Below, piece after piece: positions 9,262-16,795 of a DNA stretch of 64,000 bases. The DNA comes from Mucilaginibacter geliditolerans (GTDB lineage Bacteria > Bacteroidota > Bacteroidia > Sphingobacteriales > Sphingobacteriaceae). Positions within the stretch are counted from its first letter, which is position 1. Each line of letters begins with the position of its first letter. The stretch is taken from NCBI RefSeq assembly GCF_014200495.1, contig NZ_JACHBY010000001.1, positions 1,054,001 through 1,118,000 on the forward strand, read 5' to 3'. Under the pieces are notes generated by a model, which was not told the origin of the DNA, searched no databases, and saw nothing but the letters and a program-made list of their open reading frames with translations. A program made the position numbers and the translations under genes.

Positions 9262-11655
9262 TTAAATCTTAACTGTTAATGCTTTACCTGTATAAATGAT
9301 CACCTTATCTGCTTTGGCTACAGCATCTGTATTAACTCCATGACCGTCATTAACCAGCACTACATTAAAAGTGTGTTTTTTGATCATTCCATTAAAGTTA
9401 CCCTTGGTATCAGAAATAGTTAGCTGGTGGGTTTTATCATTCCAGGTGAATTTAAAAGTAGCTGAGGCACCTTTTTCGTAATTGTAATTATCGTTTTCAT
9501 CCTCATAATATTCGAACTGGCCATTAGCGCCGGGGTATATCCTTAGTTCGATATTATTGGCAGGTTTTTCAGTAGCATATTGCATAACAGGCCCCATTGG
9601 CACCATTGAACCTGCTTTAATATACAACGGTATAATATCTATTGGCGCCACCGATTCGATACGCTGGCCGCCGTCATATTGCTTGCCGGTATAAAAATCA
9701 TACCATTTGGTTGATGCAGGCAGGTATACATTGCGGGTTGTTTTGCCATGCTCAGTTACCGGGTTAACTAAAAACGCCGGGCCAAACATATACTGATCCG
9801 GAATGCTGTATATATTTTTATCGCCACGGAAATCAAATGCCAGCGAGCGCATAATGGTATAATTTTCATTAGTTACACGGCCAGCCAGCGAGTAAATGTA
9901 TGGCAATAGACGGTAACGTAATTTATCAAATTTAAGCAGGATGGCTTTAGTATTATCATCCCAGTTATTGGAGAATAATGCCCTTTCACCCTTTCCGTGG
10001 ATACGCATGATGGGGCTGAAAGTACCGAACTGGAACCAGCGGATAAACAGCTCACGCATTTCGGGCTGAGACCAATCGGGAATACCATCAGGGGATGTTC
10101 TTGATATATAGCCGCCGATATCGGATGTCCAGTAAGGGATACCTGATATGCAGGCATTGATACCCTGCGGGATCTGACTTTTTAAGGCATTGAACGTTGT
10201 AGTAACATCCGACGACCATAGCGCAGCCGCGTTGCGCTGCTCACCGGCAAACGACTGCCTGATGAGGAAAAATGCCCTTTTATTAGGGATATCCTTGCGC
10301 CAGCCCTGGTAAATACCTTTAGAATGTTCCAGGGAATACGTATTAAAATAATCGATGCCTTTACCTACAGAGAAATCGGCTTTGCGGCGTTCATCAAGCA
10401 AAGCGCCATTATCAGGTTCGCATTGATCAACCCACCAGGCATCCCAGCCATAGCGTTTTACAACACTATCGCGGGCCTGTGCCCAGTACATTGCACGGGC
10501 CTTGGGATTGTGGGCATCATAGTAAGTATCCCAGGTATGAGTAACAAAATTATCCCAGGTAATGCTGGTTAAGTAGCCCTTGCTTTTCAGCGCGTCAAAA
10601 TCTTTTGTTCCGCTGCCAAATACCGGCCATATAGATATCATGGCATGTATGTTTGCCTTGTGCAGCTCATCAATCATAGCTTTGGGGTCGGGGTACCTAT
10701 CGTGGTTCATTACATGCGAACCTATTGGCAACGGTGCCCACCAGTACCAATCCTGCACTATAGCATCAACCGGGATATTATTTTTACGGTAATTATCCTT
10801 TACACTCAAAATCTCCGGCTGGCTCTTATACCTATCCTGCGACTGGAATAAGCCAAACACCCATTTGGCAAACATTGGCGCTTTACCAGTAGCTATACGA
10901 TATGAATTAATGATACGGTCAAAATCGGGACCATAGAAGAAATAATAATCAACCTGCCTGCCACTTTCGGATACATATTTGAACTTAGTATTACCAGCTT
11001 CGGCACCATAAAAGTTTGATGCAGAATAGTTATCCCACATTAAACCATAACCTTTGGTTGATAGTAAAACAGGGATGGCGCCCGTCATATACTTGATGAG
11101 CATTTGCTGATCACGTCCCTTATAATTGATGGACAGGGTATCTTCCGGATGGCAGCCCAAGCCAAACAGTGCCTCATCGGCAGGCGAGTTGAACTCGGAA
11201 GTGCAATTGTAGGTATTGATGCCTGCAATGGTTGCGGCCTGCATGCTTTTGTTATCTATTTTATCTTCAGAGGTTATTACATTACCTTTTTTATCAAGAT
11301 AAGTAATAGCGTTGGTAACTTTATCAATAACCAGTTTCAGTTTTGCTGTGGTGATGGTAACTGCGCCATTACCGTCGGCGACTGTAAAACCGGTTTTAGT
11401 GAGCCATTTATTGTTAACCACTAATGATTCCTTTTGAGAGAAATCATTGAACATGGTGTACTTTACTTCGATAATATCATCGGTACAAACTTTAACTTTC
11501 ATTTTACCCTTATCAAGGGAGAAAGTAACGCCATCTGCATCCTTTGTGTAGGATTTAATTGCTGCATTAGCCGTACTTACACTAAAAATACTAATAAGTG
11601 CAATAGCAACAGAACAAGTATTTCGCCTAAGCAACCTTAAATTTTTCTTTAACAT
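9262..11655 (-). CDS. Glycoside hydrolase family 31, alpha-xylosidase type (copy 1)
   Basis: A 797-residue exported enzyme with a signal peptide ending near residue 31 (VSTANA). It has the GH31 N-terminal beta domain, the catalytic barrel and C-terminal beta domains. The nucleophile Asp410 lies in DAWWVDQCEPDN and the likely acid/base Asp483 in AALWSSDVTTTF. The WxDxxEP form of the nucleophile motif is the one seen in alpha-xylosidases and related GH31 enzymes of xyloglucan loci. The first domain also shows GLFQSQDRYKSQPEI, a stretch that shapes the -1 subsite region. It is transcribed alone, between two hairpins, and is a paralogue of the gene at 16796-19204. Substrate (xylose on xyloglucan) is inferred from the company of GH74 and GH29. 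Confidence 0.9.
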   Translation of the reverse strand: MLKKNLRLLRRNTCSVAIALISIFSVSTANAAIKSYTKDADGVTFSLDKGKMKVKVCTDDIIEVKYTMFNDFSQKESLVVNNKWLTKTGFTVADGNGAVTITTAKLKLVIDKVTNAITYLDKKGNVITSEDKIDNKSMQAATIAGINTYNCTSEFNSPADEALFGLGCHPEDTLSINYKGRDQQMLIKYMTGAIPVLLSTKGYGLMWDNYSASNFYGAEAGNTKFKYVSESGRQVDYYFFYGPDFDRIINSYRIATGKAPMFAKWVFGLFQSQDRYKSQPEILSVKDNYRKNNIPVDAIVQDWYWWAPLPIGSHVMNHDRYPDPKAMIDELHKANIHAMISIWPVFGSGTKDFDALKSKGYLTSITWDNFVTHTWDTYYDAHNPKARAMYWAQARDSVVKRYGWDAWWVDQCEPDNGALLDERRKADFSVGKGIDYFNTYSLEHSKGIYQGWRKDIPNKRAFFLIRQSFAGEQRNAAALWSSDVTTTFNALKSQIPQGINACISGIPYWTSDIGGYISRTSPDGIPDWSQPEMRELFIRWFQFGTFSPIMRIHGKGERALFSNNWDDNTKAILLKFDKLRYRLLPYIYSLAGRVTNENYTIMRSLAFDFRGDKNIYSIPDQYMFGPAFLVNPVTEHGKTTRNVYLPASTKWYDFYTGKQYDGGQRIESVAPIDIIPLYIKAGSMVPMGPVMQYATEKPANNIELRIYPGANGQFEYYEDENDNYNYEKGASATFKFTWNDKTHQLTISDTKGNFNGMIKKHTFNVVLVNDGHGVNTDAVAKADKVIIYTGKALTVKI

Positions 11656-11774
11656 TAATTATGATTTAGTATTAATTGGTTTACAGGATTTATGCCGTAA
11701 AACTATTGCTAATGGCCTTAACAAAATGCCACAAAAGTTAATACTTAGTATAATAAATGTTAATGAAAAGGGAT

Positions 11775-11803
11775 TATAGCCATTACTAATGGTAATGGCT
11801 ATA
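11775..11803 (-). terminator. Hairpin after the haloperoxidase/DUF3298 operon
   Basis: A 12-bp perfect stem (11775-11786 with 11792-11803) with a 5-base loop lies about 28 bases beyond the stop of the DUF3298 gene. On the minus strand it is followed by a short T-rich stretch. It separates this operon from the GH31 gene. Confidence 0.55.
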
Positions 11804-11831
11804 AATTGTATAGAGAAATATCCCCTGTTAG

Positions 11832-12647
11832 CTATTTTATGTAATTTTTCACTACTGAATTGGGTAACAGTAATATTTTTATCGCTGCATATGGCACTAG
11901 CAGCTCTGTTTTACCTGCAGCATACGGCTTAATTGTGTATACGTTATATAAGAACTGTATGCCTTCGGACGTAATGAGGTAATTAGCCGGCAAGCTAAAT
12001 TTCTTGTCCTTAAAAAAGTAAGTCCGCCCATTATTAAGTGTGGCAGTATCTTTCAGGGCTTCATTTTTACGAAATATTTGTTCGGCTGCCTGGTTTAATT
12101 TATCCTGGTATCCGGCTACGAATAAATCACGCAGCGCGATGCTCTTATTTGCCTTTGCATCCCAGTTTACGTAAGATGTAAGCTCAATACCATGCGGACC
12201 ACCGTTATATGAATAGCCCGAGATTTCTACAGTTAGTATGTCTGAATCCTGTTTCAGCACTTTAGCATGCCCATCGAGCAAAAAGATCAGCGTTGATTTT
12301 GGTTGCTCCTTTTTAAAAGCTTTGTAAGTACCTATAAAATTATCGGCAAGCTGGTTGTATCCCGTATCAGTTTTACCTGCGTTTGTCGCAAACAATTTGA
12401 TAAAGCTTTGTGTAACCGAATCATTTAACGTTTTTTTACCGTCAAAATCGGGATAGCTTATTTTTACTATTGTACAAGTACTATCCGGGCCGTTTCCGCA
12501 ATCCGCATCGCGTTGTTTAAAGGCTTTATAGGTATAAGCTAACGTATCTTTTGTACCTGCTGATTGCTTATTACCCTGCACACCAGCATTACAGGCTGCA
12601 AAGCTTCCTGCAATAAGTAATAAACCAATATTTTTAATGTACTTCAT
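11832..12647 (-). CDS. DUF3298-type lipoprotein
   Basis: A 271-residue protein read from the ATG at 12647, which gives a lipoprotein signal (MKYIKNIGLLLIAGSFAACN) with a lipobox Cys. An in-frame start six codons upstream overlaps the previous gene and is less likely. The body resembles the DUF4163/DUF3298 (RsiV/PdaC-like) family: the segment YSYNGGPHGIELTSYVNWDAKANKSIALRDLF is typical, with the GGPHG turn and the ALRDLF motif. Function of family members is mostly unknown; some bind or sense cell-wall ligands. It starts one base after the stop of the DoxX-like gene, so the two are co-transcribed and probably translationally coupled. Confidence 0.75.
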   Translation of the reverse strand: MKYIKNIGLLLIAGSFAACNAGVQGNKQSAGTKDTLAYTYKAFKQRDADCGNGPDSTCTIVKISYPDFDGKKTLNDSVTQSFIKLFATNAGKTDTGYNQLADNFIGTYKAFKKEQPKSTLIFLLDGHAKVLKQDSDILTVEISGYSYNGGPHGIELTSYVNWDAKANKSIALRDLFVAGYQDKLNQAAEQIFRKNEALKDTATLNNGRTYFFKDKKFSLPANYLITSEGIQFLYNVYTIKPYAAGKTELLVPYAAIKILLLPNSVVKNYIK

Positions 12648-12648
12648 C

Positions 12649-13452
12649 TTAAACTGCGGGTACATGGTTATTTAATGGGAGATTACTTGCTGTACGCGAT
12701 GATTGCGGTAAAAGTAATAACAATGCTAATATTGTACCATAACTTCCACCTCGTTCAATCCATTCAAATACTTCCCAATGCGGGTAGAATAGCTCGGTGC
12801 CTATTTTCCATATCAGCAATACTATCAAAATCCCACGAAGCGGCTTGATCAATATTAAACAGGCGGAAACTATTTCAAAAATCCCAACAACAAAAGCAAC
12901 TTTGGCAGGGTTTGAGAAGCCGAGTGATGTATACTGGCTCATGATACCTTTCTTATCCAACAGGTTAAGCCATCCGTGACCGGTTAATAACAAAAACACT
13001 ACTATCCTTAAACATATGGTCGCTGTAGCCAATGTTTTTTCGTCGGTCATTATATTGGGCTTAATAACGGCAAACCATTCTTTTAAGCTTTTGCCACTAA
13101 AGCCACACAGCAATAACAATGTTAACGGCGCACCAAAATTGCCCGCGCGTTCAATAAATTCAGCAAATGGCTCACCTGATAAGGGGCGCAACGATGCTGT
13201 AATAATCCCCCATACTACCAACCACAATAATGCTGCACGCGTTGGATATACTAATAATGTTATACCAAGGAGTATATCAACCGACCCTAATATAGGCATC
13301 AGGTGGTATGCCATATCGTGCCCTATGCCGAATACTGCAAAATAATTGCACCAGATCTGTTTGGTGATGATGCCGAATGCACCATGGCCAATAAAACACA
13401 TGGCCGATGCTACCCTAAGTGTGTAATATACTTTATTATCAACTGCTAACAT
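12649..13452 (-). CDS. DoxX-like integral membrane protein with an internal duplication
   Basis: A 267-residue protein with about eight membrane spans. The two halves are recognisably repeats: LRVASAMCFIGHGAFG near residue 13 matches LRIVVFLLLTGHGWLN near residue 147, and EFIERAGNFGAPLTLLLL matches EWIERGGSYGTILALLLL at the ends. Each half resembles one DoxX-type four-helix unit with a conserved GHG motif in helix 1. The exact activity is unknown; DoxX-family proteins are linked to quinone and thiol redox. It begins 8 bases after the haloperoxidase gene and is followed directly by the DUF3298 gene. Confidence 0.65.
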   Translation of the reverse strand: MLAVDNKVYYTLRVASAMCFIGHGAFGIITKQIWCNYFAVFGIGHDMAYHLMPILGSVDILLGITLLVYPTRAALLWLVVWGIITASLRPLSGEPFAEFIERAGNFGAPLTLLLLCGFSGKSLKEWFAVIKPNIMTDEKTLATATICLRIVVFLLLTGHGWLNLLDKKGIMSQYTSLGFSNPAKVAFVVGIFEIVSACLILIKPLRGILIVLLIWKIGTELFYPHWEVFEWIERGGSYGTILALLLLLPQSSRTASNLPLNNHVPAV

Positions 13453-13460
13453 AATTACCG

Positions 13461-14777
13461 TTAGTTTTTTAGTTTAAGTTTTTGGATGATAAAATCACCG
13501 ATCTCGTGACCCTGCAATGTTCCTTTTTGTACACTGTTGAGAAAATGAATACCACCATAATTCCTGCTTAAGGCCGTTTCATCGGCGGCTTTATTAAATG
13601 AATCAAAATGACGCTGCAGACCAATATACCTCATTTCTGTTGTATCCTGAAATTTGAAGTTATCGCCAAACAAATGCGTTAACACAGTTGCTGATGCCGC
13701 GCTGATATCAGCATGCCCGGCCGGATATTCAGGAAAAGGTGGCGTTTGCAGCATCGGCAGCCATTCGCGGTCAACAGTTTCATTTATTTGCGATACCGGC
13801 CTAATATAAGAGTACTCATATTTGGCCTCCCAACTACCTATAAATGAGTCGAACAATGCGATAGAAGTAAGCGCATATGCTTGTGCTACTTTTACTGCGT
13901 TGGCATGGGTTTGCTTGCAGGCAATAGAGGTTATACCTATCCAGTGACCACCAGGTGTTATTTTTTTATCAGCAAACATCATATGCCCGCTATGCTGTAC
14001 CACAAAAGGGTTATCATCCCAAAAACGGGCAATAATTTTTTGTTCGACAGTAAGATTTTTATTTAAGCGATAAACCTGTAGCGCCTGTTTTACATAAGCG
14101 CTGTTTGTATCGGCGCTGTAAGCAGGTGGTGGAGGTAAAGGGAACTGCCTGGATGAGTTAATCACAAATGGCTCCATAGTTCCCCAGCAATATTCCACCC
14201 CGTCGAAATAATCAGGAGGGGTTGGGCGCCACATGGCGTGGCCATTGTCGCCCAGGTATTTAGGTTTACCACGGGTTTGCGGGTAATTATCAACCATTGC
14301 CCTTTTAATGATCAATTTACCTATCTTTTCGCCAAATGCTATTGACCGGGCGTAGGTAGAGTCGTCCATAGTTTGTTTAAACATGGGGTAAACCTTATCC
14401 TCGTAATCCTGCAGAGTATCAATAGAAAAAGTTATTTTATGGGCTACTATAAAAAATGCTTTGGTAGCTGCCAGTGTAAAGTTATATGTCTTTCCCTTTT
14501 CGGGTACAGGTGGCGCATCAAAGCCTTTTATCTGGGTGATAAGGGAGCTGTATGTTGGATCGGCATAACGCATGGCTTCATAGGAAGCCAGGTTAGCATA
14601 GCCATAAATACGACTGGCTACCGGCGGGGTAAACACATCATAAATAATAACCTTTGTAAGCTCCTCTTCATTTGCATGCAAAATTTCCGCATCATTAATA
14701 ACCGCTGGTTTTTTTCCGCAATTGGTGAGAAATAAAACCGATAGTAACAGCATTAATGAGGCTTTGTGATATTTCAT
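13461..14777 (-). CDS. Vanadium-dependent haloperoxidase / PAP2-type lipoprotein
   Basis: A 438-residue protein with a lipoprotein signal (MLLLSVLFLTNCGKK). The C-terminal half has the PAP2/vanadate-binding motifs: EYPAGHADISAASATV (motif 2 with the catalytic His) and SRNYGGIHFLNS (motif 3 with the vanadate-ligand His). The phosphatases and haloperoxidases of this fold share these residues. The long helical N-terminal half (ASRIYGYANLASYEAMRYADP) is typical of the secreted bacteroidete haloperoxidase-like proteins. Whether it oxidises halides or removes phosphate cannot be told from sequence. It is first gene of a three-gene operon with the DoxX-like and DUF3298 genes. Confidence 0.85.
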   Translation of the reverse strand: MKYHKASLMLLLSVLFLTNCGKKPAVINDAEILHANEEELTKVIIYDVFTPPVASRIYGYANLASYEAMRYADPTYSSLITQIKGFDAPPVPEKGKTYNFTLAATKAFFIVAHKITFSIDTLQDYEDKVYPMFKQTMDDSTYARSIAFGEKIGKLIIKRAMVDNYPQTRGKPKYLGDNGHAMWRPTPPDYFDGVEYCWGTMEPFVINSSRQFPLPPPPAYSADTNSAYVKQALQVYRLNKNLTVEQKIIARFWDDNPFVVQHSGHMMFADKKITPGGHWIGITSIACKQTHANAVKVAQAYALTSIALFDSFIGSWEAKYEYSYIRPVSQINETVDREWLPMLQTPPFPEYPAGHADISAASATVLTHLFGDNFKFQDTTEMRYIGLQRHFDSFNKAADETALSRNYGGIHFLNSVQKGTLQGHEIGDFIIQKLKLKN

Positions 14778-15131
14778 ATTTTGTGTCTGTTTTAGATCTA
14801 TTACCCGATATCTGAGCGTTAAACGCTTAATTGGAAAACTTTACCAATATATATAATATTCAGTATGATACCATTTAAAGGTTTAGCTATCGTCCACACA
14901 TTACCTACTAAACAAGCGTCAGCATGTATGTAAACACTTTATTTGGGTTTTATCAATAATGGATTATGCGTTAATCAGGCTAAATAATATGCCGGATTTA
15001 ATAGTTAAACCCGGCAGTATTGGTCATTGGGGTAAAATTAGGATGGTTTGCTAAATAAGAGTAGTATTATTTTACCAAATAATATAAGAATAATCACTTT
15101 AAAACTACAAAAACACACCAATGCAGTCTAT
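14778..15131. other. Intergenic region between GH29 and the haloperoxidase operon
   Basis: No open frame of note. It must hold the promoter of the minus-strand haloperoxidase operon. A 13-bp perfect palindrome, AGCGTTAAACGCT at 14815-14827, lies about 40 bases upstream of the haloperoxidase start and could be an operator. No full TTTG/TAnnTTTG promoter pair was found. Confidence 0.4.
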
Positions 15132-16775
15132 TTATGCAGGAAGAATCTTAAAGCTATAGGCCACCTGGTCTGCTATATTATCCGGCAAATTGATGGTTAA
15201 GGCATCATTATTTCGATCAAACGACAACTCCTGGCCGGTGCTGACTAACTTAACACTACCTATTTTACCGGAATAATGCGGACTGTTCAATCCTAATACT
15301 TTTATAACAGCTTTACCATCAGCAGGTAAACCCAATGCTATAGCATAAAGTATATCGCCTTTTGTTGTAAACCTAATATCGCTGCCCGAAAATGGCTTTC
15401 CTTTACCTTCATTAAAGCCCTGGGCAGTTAACGCATTCACAGACTCACTTGCCGGGCCTTCACCAAAAATCTTCCATGGCCGTGTACCGAATATAGCTTC
15501 GCCATTTTGTTTATTCCACACGGTTATGCCTTCAACAATGGCTAATTCCTCACTATCTATTGTGCCATCTCCCCTAACCGGTACGTTCAGCAATAGGTTA
15601 CCGTTTTTGCTTACTACATCAATTAAGGTATGGATAACCGTTTTCGAGCTTTTATAGCCTTTCTGCTCGTATAACCTTCTGTCATAATGCCAGTTGCCTA
15701 TGCAGGTATCCGTTTGCCACGGCAAGGGCTCAATCTGGTTGCTTTGGCCGCGTTCGATATCCCATACCATGCATTTGCGCTGCTGCTCATTTAATATTTT
15801 GCCAGTTATTATAGCATCAAGCTTTCCATTATTCTTTTTAATGTTACGGTTATATATGTGCGCAGCAATACGCAAACCCACATCGCTTACCGGGTATAGT
15901 GGCAAAATATTATCATCAAAGTAAACCAAATCGGGATCATAATTATTAACCAGATCAATTGTGCGATTAAAAAAATCGTTGCAATACTTTTTATCAGGAA
16001 TGCTGGCACCATTCATCCAGCCCCACTGATCGCTTCCATCTAAACCAACCTTGTGCCTTTGTGCATAAAGTGCCTGTGGATCGTAACCATCCCACCACTT
16101 ACTTTTACCCATATCTTTGGTAATATTACCATCATAAGGCACACCTGCCAACGGACCGGTTTTATCCGCGCCCTGCGCAGTTTGATAAAACATCCAGGCA
16201 TGGGCGGCGTGTACGCTTACGCCAAACTTTAGTCCGTTGTTTTTAGCAGCTTTTGCCCAGCCACCTATCAGGTCTTTTTTAGGGCCTAATTTGGTAGAGT
16301 TCCAGCTGTGGTATTTGCTGTTATAGTTATCAAAATTATCGTGGTGGTTTGCTAACGCGAAGAAATATTTAGCTCCGGCATTCTTATATAAATTAACCAG
16401 ATGCTCCGGATCCCAGTTCTCGGCCTTCCATTCGTTTATCACATCCTTAAAGCCAAACTTCGATGGATGCCCATATTTTTCTACATGAAATTTATAATCA
16501 TCACTTCCCTCAATATACATCATACGTGCGTACCAATCACCATGCTCGGGCTGGCATTGCGGCCCCCAATGCGCCCATATCCCAAATTTGGCATCACGGT
16601 ACCACTCTGGCGCTTTATAATTCTGTAATGAATCCCAATTAGGGCTAAACGGCCCAGTGTCCATGGTTTCATCAAACGAAATACTCCCTAACAGGTGTTC
16701 GGCACCCAGCGCTTTTGTTATGGCTAAACCCGGCATAACGCCTAGCGCGGATTTTATTAAAGTCCTTCTTCTCAT
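15132..16775 (-). CDS. Glycoside hydrolase family 29 alpha-L-fucosidase
   Basis: A 547-residue exported enzyme. The leader MRRRTLIKSALGVMPGLAIT has consecutive arginines followed by a mild hydrophobic stretch, suggesting Tat export. The GH29 barrel shows KFGIWAHWGPQCQPEHGDWY near residue 64, YFFALANHHDNFDNYNS near 137 and the nucleophile Asp287 in DLVYFDDN. A C-terminal beta domain follows. Family members release alpha-linked fucose; fucosylated galactose is a known cap on xyloglucan side chains, so this fits the locus. The start lies 20 bases after the stop of the second GH31 gene, in one operon with GH74. Confidence 0.9.
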   Translation of the reverse strand: MRRRTLIKSALGVMPGLAITKALGAEHLLGSISFDETMDTGPFSPNWDSLQNYKAPEWYRDAKFGIWAHWGPQCQPEHGDWYARMMYIEGSDDYKFHVEKYGHPSKFGFKDVINEWKAENWDPEHLVNLYKNAGAKYFFALANHHDNFDNYNSKYHSWNSTKLGPKKDLIGGWAKAAKNNGLKFGVSVHAAHAWMFYQTAQGADKTGPLAGVPYDGNITKDMGKSKWWDGYDPQALYAQRHKVGLDGSDQWGWMNGASIPDKKYCNDFFNRTIDLVNNYDPDLVYFDDNILPLYPVSDVGLRIAAHIYNRNIKKNNGKLDAIITGKILNEQQRKCMVWDIERGQSNQIEPLPWQTDTCIGNWHYDRRLYEQKGYKSSKTVIHTLIDVVSKNGNLLLNVPVRGDGTIDSEELAIVEGITVWNKQNGEAIFGTRPWKIFGEGPASESVNALTAQGFNEGKGKPFSGSDIRFTTKGDILYAIALGLPADGKAVIKVLGLNSPHYSGKIGSVKLVSTGQELSFDRNNDALTINLPDNIADQVAYSFKILPA

Positions 16776-16795
16776 AATTGGATATACAGTCTAAT

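Noticed and set aside
14815..14827. Palindrome AGCGTTAAACGCT as a LacI-type operator
   Set aside because: No LacI-family gene is in the window and the site occurs once; kept only as a note in the intergenic entry.
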